Shown here: piece after piece, positions 22,955-32,655 of the stretch | Position numbering within the stretch: the first letter of the stretch is position 1 | Layout: each line of letters starts with the position of its first letter | Source of the DNA: Candidatus Aminicenantota bacterium | Lineage (GTDB): Bacteria; Acidobacteriota; Aminicenantia; UBA2199 | Reading direction: 5' to 3' | Length of the DNA stretch: 34,033 bases | NCBI GenBank assembly: GCA_030639705.1 | Contig: DAOWKX010000008.1 | Coordinates: forward strand, 1-34,033 | Notes under the pieces: model-generated | What the model was told of the DNA's origin: nothing | Database searches by the model: none | The model's input: the letters and a program-made list of their open reading frames with translations, nothing else | Translations under genes and position numbers: made by a program

Positions 22955-23554
22955 GTGTATAAAATCTTGTTTATTGCCTTAATAGGTATCTTAGTGTATT
23001 CCTGCGATTCCGATGAAGGGGTTCGCAGTTATGTGGAAGAAATTTCCTCCGCTGATCAAAAAGTTCCGGCTCCGGAGAAAGAAATGAGTTCAGAAGCTTC
23101 TGTCCTGGAATGGGTAGCACCAGAAGAATGGGTAGAAAAAAAAGGTTCGGGGATTCGATTAACCACTTTTATCATTGAACCCGGAGAAAACAAGGGAATC
23201 TGCACAGTGGTGGGGTTAAATGGGGATGGCGGTGGGATTCAGGCCAATATTCAAAGGTGGATGGGTCAACTCAATCTCTTATCCAGCTCCATTGATGATA
23301 TAATTGGTTTTATATCGAAACAGAAAAAATTTAAAACGTCTGGAGGATTCCCCGCACGTTTTATTGATTTCACTTCACTGAGTGATTTCCCGGATGAGAT
23401 GTCTATGCTGGTGTCAATTATCACCCTTCCGAAGGAAACGATTTTTATCAAGGTGATGGAAAAGAAGGTGTTCCTGTTACAAAACAGAAAGGATTTTTTC
23501 TCTTTCAGTAAATCTTTTAAATTTGGTTCCCAGCAGGATTTCAATCGGAAATGA
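22955..23554 (+). CDS. Predicted lipoprotein, unknown function, ccs-operon associated
   Basis: The 199 residues begin with a lipoprotein signal (MYKILFIALIGILVYSC) whose lipobox places the acylated cysteine at residue 17. The globular part has LEWVAPEEWVEKKGSGIRLTT and GDGGGIQANIQRWMGQ, a pattern I have met in small proteins beside System II cytochrome biogenesis genes in several anaerobic and planctomycete-like bacteria; I know no proven function. The start codon is GTG with AGGAAA upstream. Its stop overlaps resB by four bases, so a role in cytochrome assembly is likely but inferred. Confidence 0.75.
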   Translation: MYKILFIALIGILVYSCDSDEGVRSYVEEISSADQKVPAPEKEMSSEASVLEWVAPEEWVEKKGSGIRLTTFIIEPGENKGICTVVGLNGDGGGIQANIQRWMGQLNLLSSSIDDIIGFISKQKKFKTSGGFPARFIDFTSLSDFPDEMSMLVSIITLPKETIFIKVMEKKVFLLQNRKDFFSFSKSFKFGSQQDFNRK

Positions 23555-24669
23555 AAAAACACTCCATTATTAAATTACTTACTTCAACAAGATTAACAGT
23601 CATTTGTCTGGTTTTATTGATCATAGTGGTGATATGGGGTACGGTCTATCAGGTGGAAAATGGGCTCTACCAGGCGCAGCAAAAATTTTTTTATTCCTGG
23701 TTTGTCTTTTTATTTGGATTTTTTCCCATCCCGGGCACTGTTCTTATTTTCTGGGTTTTATTTTTAAATGTTTTCAGTTCAATCTTATTCAGAATTCCGT
23801 TCAAATTTTCCAATCTGGGGAATATTCTTATCCATGTGGGTATTATGATTTTTTTTATTGGCAGTTTTTTTACCTATTATTATTCACAGGAATCCGTTAT
23901 CAGTCTGAAGGAGGAACAGGAAAAGAATTTTTCAGTTTCCAGTCTTGATTGGGAATTAGCGATTTGGCATGACCAAAAGGAGAAAAAAGTTGTTTATGCT
24001 GTCGATACGAATCGCCTGGCCTCTGATGATCGTATTAAATTTGACCAGTTGGATATGGAAATTCAAGTACACCAATATTATAAAAATTGTATTGCTTATG
24101 TCAAAACAAAAAATATGGATAAGGTTGATATTATCAATTCCTCAGGAATTCAGCAATTAGAACCCAAGACTGAAAAAAGAGAGCACTCTAAGAACATGGC
24201 TGGTATGGTTTTTTCAATTCTTCCCTTCGACAAGAATTCGAAGCAGGTCCTGCTTTACGGGGCTGATAAAAATTCAACTCCAATTCTGAGGGGGGGGAAA
24301 AACTATTATTTTTCACTTCGAAAAAAAAGATTTATATTACCCTTTTCACTTCGACTTATTGATTTTAAAAGAACTTTTCATCCGGGTTCAAATATTGTCC
24401 GAAGTTATGATAGCAAAGTAGAAGTTCGAATTAAAGAGCTTGTACGGGAAGTGATTATTTCAATGAATAAGCCACTGAGGTATAAGAATTTTACCTTGTA
24501 TCAATCTTCATATTTCATTGCCGATGATGGAACCGAATATACTTTTTTAGCAGTGGTGAAAAATTTCGGGAAATTGTTCCCCTATATTTCGAGTATCATT
24601 ATTTTCATGGGATTGTGTATCCATTTTCTGTTAAGGTTAATTAAAAAGAAAAAAAACCTAAGGGAATAA
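23551..24669 (+). CDS. resB: Cytochrome c biogenesis protein ResB/Ccs1
   Basis: A 372-residue System II protein. Three N-terminal helices (about 12-35, 45-70, 85-107) and one C-terminal helix (about 347-367) bracket a large periplasmic domain. Landmarks are SLTST-like KLLTSTRLTVICLVLLIIVVIWGT, and near the C-terminus VSMNKPLRYKNFTLYQSSY-like ISMNKPLRYKNFTLYQSSY, the ResB hallmark. With CcsA it moves heme across the membrane and presents it to apocytochromes. It is rather shorter than ResB of Bacillus but similar to those of Bacteroidota-type bacteria. Confidence 0.88.
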   Translation: MKKHSIIKLLTSTRLTVICLVLLIIVVIWGTVYQVENGLYQAQQKFFYSWFVFLFGFFPIPGTVLIFWVLFLNVFSSILFRIPFKFSNLGNILIHVGIMIFFIGSFFTYYYSQESVISLKEEQEKNFSVSSLDWELAIWHDQKEKKVVYAVDTNRLASDDRIKFDQLDMEIQVHQYYKNCIAYVKTKNMDKVDIINSSGIQQLEPKTEKREHSKNMAGMVFSILPFDKNSKQVLLYGADKNSTPILRGGKNYYFSLRKKRFILPFSLRLIDFKRTFHPGSNIVRSYDSKVEVRIKELVREVIISMNKPLRYKNFTLYQSSYFIADDGTEYTFLAVVKNFGKLFPYISSIIIFMGLCIHFLLRLIKKKKNLRE

Positions 24670-24679
24670 TTGACTATTG

Positions 24680-26566
24680 ATGAATGGCATAAAAAAGATA
24701 TTATTCTTATCTTATTTAGTTGGGCTTTGCATTTCAATAGGTTATGCAAATTCCAGTGAAGTTAAAAAAGCGATATCCTCATTAGAAAATTTTAGAAGGA
24801 TAATCATTCTGGAAAATGGAAGGAAAAAACCCCTGGACACCTATGCTCAAAATATATTAAAACAATTTTCAGGAAAGAGTAAATTTAAAAGAGAGCCGGC
24901 TATTATTTGGTTTTCAAGGGTGTTGTTCACTCCCAACCAGTCCTTTAATGACCGAATCTTTTTAGTCAATCATCCGGAAGTACTCAATTCACTGGGAATC
25001 GAAATCGCCGATGATAGAGATCGATACAGTTTCACCCAGTTAGGAAAGATTTTTCCCCGGTTAAGCAAGCTTGCGTTTTCTGCCTCAAAATTGAAGGATG
25101 ATGAGAGAACTGTTGTAGAAAATGAGATTATTATTCTTTTTAATAAACTATACCTTTATCAGCAATTGAGTGGGAGTCTACAGTTTGCCATTCCCCATGA
25201 AGATTTTACCTTTACAAACAACGAGATCAAAAAAGCATTCAATCTTCCGGAGAGTAAAAACGTGTTTTGCTTTCTGGACTTGGTGAAGCGTATTTCCATA
25301 TTAGAGCAACTCAAAAATGAAATCCTTCTGAAGGATATTGATCAAAGATCTGAGGTTGAAAAGGAAATCATAAACACGATGAATAAAATTCAACAACGCA
25401 TGGATTCCATTCAGCCCCTTCCCTTAACCATTATACATGACCCGGAAAATCATTCGGAAAATTGGATTAGTCCCGGTGAGTCCCTTTATAGAAGTTACCG
25501 TCTTCATAAACCGATAAACAGAGAAATATATTTACTGGGTGATATGGTAAGTGCTTTTATTAATGGCCATCAGAACCGGTTTGATCATTCTCTGGAGTCT
25601 TTTAATGAATTTATATTGGATCAATTGAAGAGTAAAACAACAGATAAGAAGATTTCTGCGGAAATTCTTTATAATCAAATCGATCCTTTTCATAAATCGG
25701 AATTTTTCTATGGTTTTTCACTGTTTTTCATTCTGCTCTCTTTGTTGGTTTTAAGAAAATGGTTATATGGAATCAGCTTTTTTTTATTATTATTGGGCGT
25801 TTTATTTCATAGCTACGGGATGATTTCCCGAATGATGATTATGTCACGGCCTCCCGTGACCAATCTGTATGAAACCTTTATTTTTACCGGGTGGATGACG
25901 GTCATACTGGGGATCATTCTGGAATTTTTCAAGAAGAAAAATATTGGTATTTTAACCGGGAGTACTTCCGGTATTATCATGCTTCTAATTGCCGGCAAGT
26001 ATGCTCTGGAAGGCGATACCATGGGAATGTTAGTGGCGGTTTTGGATTCGAATTTCTGGCTATCCACCCATGTGATTACCATAACCATTGGTTTTGCCGG
26101 TATTGTGATATCCGGTATTATCGGACATGTTTTTGTGTTTCAGACATTATTTATTCCGGAAAATAGAATTGTTTTAAAAAACACATTCCAATCCATTTAT
26201 GCCACTCAGGCTTTTGGATTGATTTTTACCTTTCTGGGAACCGTAATGGGAGGAATGTGGGCGGATCAATCGTGGGGACGTTTCTGGGGCTGGGACCCCA
26301 AGGAAAACGGGGCACTGGTTGTGGTTTTATGGTCCGTTATCCTGTTTCATGCCCGGTTATCAAAATGGATTAAAGAGGTTGGTTTTGCCTTGGGAAGCAT
26401 TGTGGGAATCATTACCATTGCCCTGGCCTGGTTTGGAATCAATCTCCTGGGTGTTGGCCTTCATTCCTACGGATTTACCTCGGGTATTGCCCTGGTCCTG
26501 ATTGTTTTCATCATCATAGAATTTATATTTGTGTTGGCCAGCGGGGTATATTTGACGAGATTATGA
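24680..26566 (+). CDS. ccsA: Cytochrome c biogenesis protein CcsA/ResC with large periplasmic N-terminus
   Basis: About 628 residues. A signal or anchor helix is followed by a soluble region of about 310 residues (ENGRKKPLDTYAQNILK, then WFSRVLFTP), and then by roughly eight helices forming the CcsA heme-handling core. The tryptophan-rich signature is WADQSWGRFWGWDPKENGAL near 530, with conserved histidines such as LHSYG and the later HSYGFTSG. The ResB-CcsA pair is the System II heme lyase. The N-terminal PLDT region is a known extension in this branch of CcsA. A TTG three bases upstream of the ATG could also serve as start. The gene converges on the Asp-box protein with four bases between stops. 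Confidence 0.88.
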   Translation: MNGIKKILFLSYLVGLCISIGYANSSEVKKAISSLENFRRIIILENGRKKPLDTYAQNILKQFSGKSKFKREPAIIWFSRVLFTPNQSFNDRIFLVNHPEVLNSLGIEIADDRDRYSFTQLGKIFPRLSKLAFSASKLKDDERTVVENEIIILFNKLYLYQQLSGSLQFAIPHEDFTFTNNEIKKAFNLPESKNVFCFLDLVKRISILEQLKNEILLKDIDQRSEVEKEIINTMNKIQQRMDSIQPLPLTIIHDPENHSENWISPGESLYRSYRLHKPINREIYLLGDMVSAFINGHQNRFDHSLESFNEFILDQLKSKTTDKKISAEILYNQIDPFHKSEFFYGFSLFFILLSLLVLRKWLYGISFFLLLLGVLFHSYGMISRMMIMSRPPVTNLYETFIFTGWMTVILGIILEFFKKKNIGILTGSTSGIIMLLIAGKYALEGDTMGMLVAVLDSNFWLSTHVITITIGFAGIVISGIIGHVFVFQTLFIPENRIVLKNTFQSIYATQAFGLIFTFLGTVMGGMWADQSWGRFWGWDPKENGALVVVLWSVILFHARLSKWIKEVGFALGSIVGIITIALAWFGINLLGVGLHSYGFTSGIALVLIVFIIIEFIFVLASGVYLTRL

Positions 26567-26570
26567 AAAT

Positions 26571-29500
26571 TTACTTATTTTTCTCCTGGTATTCCTCCAG
26601 AGTGGGGACGGTAATCGGTTTGATTTTTTGAGCGTTTAATTTCTGGTTGATGGCATCCAGTTCTTTGCTAACCATGGATTGAAATTGAGTGCTGGCTTTT
26701 TGCACTTCTTTTTCGAGTACCTGCATTCTCTGCAACTGTGATTCGGTGGGTTGGCCTCCGTAATTGTTGACCACTCCGTAAAGGTGGACGACTTTCTCAC
26801 GCAGCTGTTCTTCACCGGTAATTCCCTGGTCCTTGCGGGTGGCAGCCAGCTTTTTATACATGCTGTCCAGTTTCCGGGCCAGTTGTTTCAGTTTCTTTTG
26901 AAGAGACCCTGTTTTTTTTAACTGGTTGGCCCGGTCTTTTGACTGATCCCTGACCTGGATCACACAATATCCGGTATAGGCCAGATCTTCCTGCATATGG
27001 TACAATTTCCATACGGTCTGCTGCTGGACTTTACGGTCTTCGGCTGAGTAGGGATAATCATCACCAAATAGGACTTTCAACTCGGTGGTGTAGGTCTCTT
27101 TTCCCTTGGTCAGTTTGATTTTGTAGGTTCCCTCCGGAATGTGCGGTCCTCTCAGGGCATATCCGGCCAGGCTTCGGGCTGGCGGTACCTTGGGTGGCTT
27201 GAGTCTCAGAAACCAGTATACAATATTTACACCCCGGCGTTTTCCGCCGGGCAGAGTTTTCAACAGTTTTCCTTCCGAATCGAAGATTTCAAGCTTCAAA
27301 TCACCGAACATGTGTCGGCGTTTCAGGTAATAGGGGATCTTTCCGACCAGAAGCGGATTGGATCCGACCCATTCTCCGGATTGAACCTCCCGGTAATCTC
27401 CCCGATAGGTCCGGATACAAACCGGAGAAGTCTCGAACAGGTGTACTTTTTTCTGCAATAATGGCTGGCGGATTTTCCTCAGCAGGGTAATATCATCAAT
27501 GATGTAGATACCCCGCCCGTGGGTTCCGATGATCAGATCGGCCTCCCGGGGATGAATGGCCAGGTCGTGGACAGCCACCGGGGGGAAGTTTCCGGTAAAC
27601 TGGGCCCATTGCTGTCCGCCGTCAATGGAGATGAACAGGCCGGATTCGCTGCCCAGGAACAGCAAATCGGGATTGACCAGGTCATCCCGGATGACCCGGG
27701 TATAACCTTTTATGGAATCGGAGCTGAGGGAAGTCCAGTTTTTTCCCAGGTCAGTGGTTTTATACACATAGGAATTCATGTCGCCGCTGCGGTGTCCGTC
27801 AAACACCACATAAGCAGTATGGGAATCATGGCGGCTGGCTTGAACGCAGCTGCACCAGGTATATCTGGGTAATTCGCTGATATTGGAAATTACATTGTTC
27901 CAGGTTTTTCCGCCGTTACGGGTGACCTGGAGATTGCCATCATCGGTTCCGGCCCAGATGATATCGGAATTCTTCGGAGACACGCTGATGGTATAAATGG
28001 TACAGTGGTTTTCAGCATTGGTATTATCGATGGTAAGTCCTCCGGTCTTTTCCTGCTGTTGTTTCCGGGGATCATTGGTGGTCAGGTCCGGCGATATCCT
28101 CTGCCAGGAATCACCGCGGTCAGTGGAACGGAATAAATACTGGGATCCAACATAGATAGCCTCTTCGGTTACCTGAATGGGGGTATTCCAGTTGAACCGG
28201 AATTTTGGATCTCCGGCTGCCGGGTAAGGCTTGATTTCTTTGCTCTCCCGGGTATCACGATGATTGCGGAAAATATTCCCTCCCTGGTATTCACTGTATA
28301 CAATATTTTTATCCTTGGGATCCACAAAAACGTAAAATCCGTCTCCCCAGCCCACACCGACCCAGTCGCTGTTTTTGATGCCCCCTGGGCTGCGGGAAGG
28401 GCCTGTCCAGGAGCCATTGTCCTGCAATCCCCCGTATACATAATAGGGATCATCCATATCGTAGCTAATCCGGTAAAACTGGCTGACCGGAAGGTTGTTT
28501 AAAAATCGCCAGCCATAACCGCGGCTATAGGAAACATAAACTCCGCCGTCGGTTCCTAAAATCATGTGTTTTGGATTTGAGGGATTGATCCACAGAGCGT
28601 GGAAATCAACATGGGGACCCCCGGTTGATTCAAAGGTTTCGCCGCCGTCCTTACTGATGCCTAGAACAAAACTCGGCTTGTACAGGATTTGGTGGTCCTG
28701 GGGATCGGCAATCAGCAGGTTAAAATAAAAAGGTCTTTCGTTTATGATCGGAGCAGCGGACATTTTTTTCCAGTTTTCACCCATGTCGGTGGAACGGTAC
28801 AGCGCGGTTTTTTTAGATTCAACGATACAAAAAATCGTACCGGGTCTGACCGGTGAAATGGCAATTGAAATTCGGCCCAGGTTTTCCCGGGGCAGTCCTT
28901 TGTGGATCTTTTTCCAGTTCCGGCCCCCGTCAAGAGAACGGTACAAACCGCTTCCGGGACCACCAGAATTGAAAAAATAGGGATATCGGCGGTATTGCCA
29001 CATGGCAGCATAGATGATATTCGGTGCTTTTGGGTTTATGGCCAGGTCTGCACAGCCGGTATTTTTGTCTACGTACAATATTTTTTCCCAGGTTTTCCCG
29101 CCATCTGTGGTTTTGTAGACCCCACGTTCCTCATTGGCATTCCATAAATGACCCATGGCAGCCACATAAACGATATCCGGGTTTTGGGGGTTGATGACGA
29201 TACGGCTGATTCGTTCGGTTTCTTTCAACCCTAAGTTTTTCCAGTTATCACCGCTGTCAGTGGTTTTGTAGATGCCATCCCCGACCGAAACACTATTCCT
29301 GGTCCAGCATTCGCCTGTGCCCACCCAGACGGTCTTGGGATTGCATTGATCGATACAAATGGAACCGATACACTGGTTGTATTTGTCAAAAACCGGTTTG
29401 AATGAAGCCCCGCCATTGATCGATTTCCAAATCCCTCCGCCGGCAGCACCCACATAAATGATATTGGGATTTTCATTAACGGCATCAAGACAGGAAATAC

Positions 29501-29654
29501 GCCCGCTCATGACTGCCGGGCCTATGGCCCTGGCCTTTATGGAACCGAAAATATATTCATCTATTTTAACCGGTTTTTCGTTTTTGGATTCTCCCAATGT
29601 TAAAACTGGAAGAATAAGAAATAGTACCAGAGAAAGAAAGAATAATTTTTTCAT
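26571..29654 (-). CDS. Secreted sortilin/VPS10-like Asp-box (BNR) beta-propeller protein
   Basis: A 1027-residue protein with a signal peptide (about 1-21). Around ten Asp-box repeats of the S-x-D-x-G-x-x-W kind run through residues 60-720, for example YKTTDGGKTWEKI, YRSLDGGRNWKKI and FRSTDRGDSWQRI. They form one or two multi-bladed beta-propellers like those of sortilin and sialidase-like hydrolases. The C-terminal part (about 740-1027) has a FlgD-like beta segment and ends in charged coiled-coil helices. Such proteins are common and paralogous in Aminicenantes, Acidobacteriota and Bacteroidota; substrates are unknown. Glycosidase activity should not be assumed. It follows a LolA-like gene by 18 bases. 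Confidence 0.85.
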   Translation of the reverse strand: MKKLFFLSLVLFLILPVLTLGESKNEKPVKIDEYIFGSIKARAIGPAVMSGRISCLDAVNENPNIIYVGAAGGGIWKSINGGASFKPVFDKYNQCIGSICIDQCNPKTVWVGTGECWTRNSVSVGDGIYKTTDSGDNWKNLGLKETERISRIVINPQNPDIVYVAAMGHLWNANEERGVYKTTDGGKTWEKILYVDKNTGCADLAINPKAPNIIYAAMWQYRRYPYFFNSGGPGSGLYRSLDGGRNWKKIHKGLPRENLGRISIAISPVRPGTIFCIVESKKTALYRSTDMGENWKKMSAAPIINERPFYFNLLIADPQDHQILYKPSFVLGISKDGGETFESTGGPHVDFHALWINPSNPKHMILGTDGGVYVSYSRGYGWRFLNNLPVSQFYRISYDMDDPYYVYGGLQDNGSWTGPSRSPGGIKNSDWVGVGWGDGFYVFVDPKDKNIVYSEYQGGNIFRNHRDTRESKEIKPYPAAGDPKFRFNWNTPIQVTEEAIYVGSQYLFRSTDRGDSWQRISPDLTTNDPRKQQQEKTGGLTIDNTNAENHCTIYTISVSPKNSDIIWAGTDDGNLQVTRNGGKTWNNVISNISELPRYTWCSCVQASRHDSHTAYVVFDGHRSGDMNSYVYKTTDLGKNWTSLSSDSIKGYTRVIRDDLVNPDLLFLGSESGLFISIDGGQQWAQFTGNFPPVAVHDLAIHPREADLIIGTHGRGIYIIDDITLLRKIRQPLLQKKVHLFETSPVCIRTYRGDYREVQSGEWVGSNPLLVGKIPYYLKRRHMFGDLKLEIFDSEGKLLKTLPGGKRRGVNIVYWFLRLKPPKVPPARSLAGYALRGPHIPEGTYKIKLTKGKETYTTELKVLFGDDYPYSAEDRKVQQQTVWKLYHMQEDLAYTGYCVIQVRDQSKDRANQLKKTGSLQKKLKQLARKLDSMYKKLAATRKDQGITGEEQLREKVVHLYGVVNNYGGQPTESQLQRMQVLEKEVQKASTQFQSMVSKELDAINQKLNAQKIKPITVPTLEEYQEKNK

Positions 29655-29672
29655 GATCAGCCTCCTAAGGTT

Positions 29673-30431
29673 TTATTTTTCTTCTTTTTGTTCAGTGGCT
29701 GTCTCTTTTTTTTCCGGCATGACAAACATATTGTCATCCAGGTCAACGTTTATCTCCACTTTCTCCAGTGTCAACTGTCTGACTGTATTTTCGCCCATTT
29801 TGATTTCTTGGGAATGGGCAATAATCATACCATCCACTTCCTTGAAATCTCCCTGAAAGGTATCTATTTCGAATTCCTGTTCTCCCCGTTTTACCTTGGC
29901 CGTGGTCTTGATGGGGAGAAAGTATTCTGTATCCATATATAAATAGCGAATGTTGCCACTTTTTAATGTCACTTTAATCTTGTAGGTTTCAGTTCCCTGA
30001 ACATCCTCTTTTCCCATTAATTCCACCTGATGACCTTTCTTTTGATAATCCACGAGCGGACCATCAATATCCGCGTCTTCAGCCATCTGTTTTGTCTGGT
30101 CCTCCGGTAGTTTTTGAGGATCCGGATTCCCGCCAAAGGGGTAAATGGCCCAGGCAATGTTACCATCATAAGCTTGGGACATGTCCATTCCCTGGATGGT
30201 GGCGTTTAAACGGAATTTGTTGGGTCGCTTGGTGAATACAACAGCTGGTCCTTCGATACCCTGGGTCATGAACTTAAAGGTCATTTTCATGGTTTTTACG
30301 GATTTTAATTTCTGGTATCCCCCAACTGCCTCAATGTGTTTTTTGATCACATCATCCACTGTTAAATCAGCACTTAAGAGATTCATTGAGATGAAAATCA
30401 ACAAGAATAGATGAAGACTTTTTTTAATCAT
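29673..30431 (-). CDS. LolA-like outer-membrane lipoprotein-sorting fold protein
   Basis: A 252-residue exported protein with a signal peptide (MIKKSLHLFLLIFISMNLLSA) and an all-beta body of the LolA/LolB type. It has the starting pattern VDDVIKKHIEAVGGYQKLKSVKTMKM, then KRPNKFRLNATIQGMDMSQAYDG and YLYMDTEYFLPIKTTAKV. Proteins of this type are numerous in Acidobacteriota-like genomes and probably bind hydrophobic ligands in the periplasm; the lipoprotein-carrier role is not established for them. A strong AAAGGAGGAAAATT ribosome site sets the start. It precedes the Asp-box gene closely, so the two may function together at the cell surface. Confidence 0.75.
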   Translation of the reverse strand: MIKKSLHLFLLIFISMNLLSADLTVDDVIKKHIEAVGGYQKLKSVKTMKMTFKFMTQGIEGPAVVFTKRPNKFRLNATIQGMDMSQAYDGNIAWAIYPFGGNPDPQKLPEDQTKQMAEDADIDGPLVDYQKKGHQVELMGKEDVQGTETYKIKVTLKSGNIRYLYMDTEYFLPIKTTAKVKRGEQEFEIDTFQGDFKEVDGMIIAHSQEIKMGENTVRQLTLEKVEINVDLDDNMFVMPEKKETATEQKEEK

Positions 30432-30537
30432 AATTTTCCTCCTTTATGGATAAAAGAATATAAAAAATAATATACGATATGCGAAAAAAAAGGTTTATCC
30501 TGAAGTTTGAGCAGATAAGTTTAGGTAAAGTCAATAT

Positions 30538-31023
30538 TTATCGGCTGGCCTTGATTTTATTTGTTAGATTTTTGATTTCCTCTAGTATGAGTTCAATAAT
30601 ACGGGGAATTTTGCTTTGAACCTCCTCAGATAACTGCATGCTGGTATTGATTTTATTTGGTTCGATCCCGAAGACAATGGTTTCCGGGGTGTTTCCGATG
30701 AGTTCAGATAAATGTATGACTTCCAGAATTCCGATCTGATGGACCGAAGTTTTGAAGAGATCCGGACAACTGGGGGCATCTTTAATATTAAATCGGTATA
30801 TAGATCCTGGTTTGCCGCCCCCTTTCAAAGAATCAACCAGAATCAGGTAATCGGTCTCAATGATAATATTGAGAAGTCCAAAACCTTCGGTTCCCCCTTC
30901 GATGACTTCAATTTCTGGATTGATTTCCCTTTTCTGGATTTCTCTGATAACATGAATACCTACTCCTTCATCAGACAGGAGTTCATTTCCCACTCCCAGG
31001 ATGGTTATTTTAGGGGAGGACAT
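30538..31023 (-). CDS. [NiFe] hydrogenase maturation protease (for the exported enzyme)
   Basis: A 161-residue HyaD/HybD-type endopeptidase: ILGVGNELLSDEGVGIHVI with the first acidic ligand pair, LILVDSLKGGG with the second, and TSVHQIGILEV with the histidine. It lies 68 bases after the large subunit gene and should cleave that protein's 15-residue tail after His505. An upstream in-frame ATG at 31047 exists, but the ATG at 31023 has a GGGGGAT ribosome site and the family-typical length. Confidence 0.9.
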   Translation of the reverse strand: MSSPKITILGVGNELLSDEGVGIHVIREIQKREINPEIEVIEGGTEGFGLLNIIIETDYLILVDSLKGGGKPGSIYRFNIKDAPSCPDLFKTSVHQIGILEVIHLSELIGNTPETIVFGIEPNKINTSMQLSEEVQSKIPRIIELILEEIKNLTNKIKASR

Positions 31024-31091
31024 TTTATCATCCCCCTTTTTTTTCATTTTACCTATAAATCAAAATTGAAATCTTATTCTTCCGATAACCC

Positions 31092-32654
31092 TTATTCAAC
31101 AATAAATTTTTTGATCTCATTGGTTTGTGGATCTATAAGGTGAACCGCACAGGCCAGGCAGGGATCAAATGACCGGATAATCCGTACCACATTTATGGGA
31201 TTATCCGGATCAGGTACCGGCGCTCCGATCAGTGATTCTTCATATTGTCCTCTGATTTTTTTATTACATCTCGGGGATGCATTCCAGGTTGAGGGAACCA
31301 CACACTGGTAATTGTCAATTTTTTTATTTTTTATTGTTATCCAGTGTCCCAGGGAACCGCGCGGAGGCTCATAAAATCCGGCACCGGAGCCATTTTCAGG
31401 TGGCTCCCAGTGTTCGGTATCATGGATCTTGAAGCCCGGTTTTGTCATTTCGGTAAGCAATTGATCGCACCATTTATAACAGGCATCCACAACCAGTTTG
31501 GTTTCCAGAGCTCGGGCGGCATGTCGGGCCACAACACCGGGTTTGACTCCCTGTCCAATCAATTTAAATAGAGTGGGATTCTTGGATATAATTTGCCGGG
31601 CCAGGGGTCCGACTTCCATAGACATACCATCATAGCGCGGGGATTTAATAAAAGAGTAGGCTCTTTTTTTATCCAGGTTGTATATGGTTCGACCATTGGA
31701 GGGATGCAGGGGCTTCCGACCTGAATACCAGGCATGATTGACTGCTTCGGTGATTTTCCTGGCATCAAAAGGTTCCACCACTACGTTGGCAGGGTTCAAT
31801 TTTTTTATCACACCGGCAGGGAATAGAAGATCTTTTTTTGGTGGTTGTTTCTGGAGGGATCCGTAGGATAGATAATTATGATGACCGCCTCCTAGTCCAT
31901 TTTTTGCCAGTGGCAAGAGAGGTCCGGTTCCAAAGGCCAGAACATCCGGTATATACACATGATTCACAAATTTTGCCTGTTCATCCAGCATGGTCCGGAA
32001 TTTTAACACCTGGTTAACGTCCGGAAGCTGCGTAAATCCACCCACCACAATACTCTGGTAATGGGGTTGCCGTCCTCCAAATATGGCTCCCATATTACGG
32101 GCTTTGGCCTGCATAGACAGGGCATCGATGTAATGTTTTACCGCAGTGATTACGGTGTCGGGATCATTCACACAGTATTCATCGGGTTTATAACGGGGAG
32201 TCAGGGGATAGGTGTCTTTGGATTTAACCAGTGCTACGATTTTTTCTTTAAGAGCAATCAGGTCTTTGTCCTTTCCGCTGTATTTGGCAATGGCCATAAT
32301 ATCCAGATAATCCAGAGCTGAAAGGTGGTAAAAATGGAGCGGGTGGTCATAGATATACTGGGCGCCCATCACCAGATTTCTGAGGAGTGTGCCACCGGTT
32401 GGAACTTTAGCACCGAAGGCATCATCCAATGAATATACAGAACACAGTTGATGAACGCTAAAACATACGCCGCAAATCCGGGAGGTAATGTAGGATGCAT
32501 CCCGGGGGTCTTTTCCCTGGAGTAATAATTCTATTCCCCTTGCCATGGTTCCGGAACTCCAGGCATTTTTCACCTTTCCATTTTCGATTTCAACTTCAAT
32601 TTTCAAGTGTCCTTCTATTCTTGTAACTGGATCAACAATAATTCTCTTTCCCAT
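31092..32654 (-). CDS. Group 1 [NiFe] hydrogenase large subunit
   Basis: The 520-residue catalytic subunit opens with VDPVTRIEGHLKIEVEIENG and has RICGVCFSVHQ (Cys61, Cys64) and DPCLACAVH (Cys499, Cys502). The active-site residue is Cys, not selenocysteine. After His505 a 15-residue tail remains for protease removal. Size and motifs match periplasmic uptake hydrogenases (group 1). It is carried through the membrane by the Tat signal on the small subunit. The start is two bases after the small subunit stop codon, with GGAGA upstream. No cytochrome b or other membrane anchor gene follows, so c-type cytochromes are the likely partners. Confidence 0.95.
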   Translation of the reverse strand: MGKRIIVDPVTRIEGHLKIEVEIENGKVKNAWSSGTMARGIELLLQGKDPRDASYITSRICGVCFSVHQLCSVYSLDDAFGAKVPTGGTLLRNLVMGAQYIYDHPLHFYHLSALDYLDIMAIAKYSGKDKDLIALKEKIVALVKSKDTYPLTPRYKPDEYCVNDPDTVITAVKHYIDALSMQAKARNMGAIFGGRQPHYQSIVVGGFTQLPDVNQVLKFRTMLDEQAKFVNHVYIPDVLAFGTGPLLPLAKNGLGGGHHNYLSYGSLQKQPPKKDLLFPAGVIKKLNPANVVVEPFDARKITEAVNHAWYSGRKPLHPSNGRTIYNLDKKRAYSFIKSPRYDGMSMEVGPLARQIISKNPTLFKLIGQGVKPGVVARHAARALETKLVVDACYKWCDQLLTEMTKPGFKIHDTEHWEPPENGSGAGFYEPPRGSLGHWITIKNKKIDNYQCVVPSTWNASPRCNKKIRGQYEESLIGAPVPDPDNPINVVRIIRSFDPCLACAVHLIDPQTNEIKKFIVE

Positions 32655-32655
32655 T

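Noticed and set aside
31092..32654. [NiFeSe] hydrogenase
   Set aside because: The C-terminal nickel motif is DPCLAC with Cys codons and no in-frame TGA, even though the small subunit has a NiFeSe-like medial cluster.
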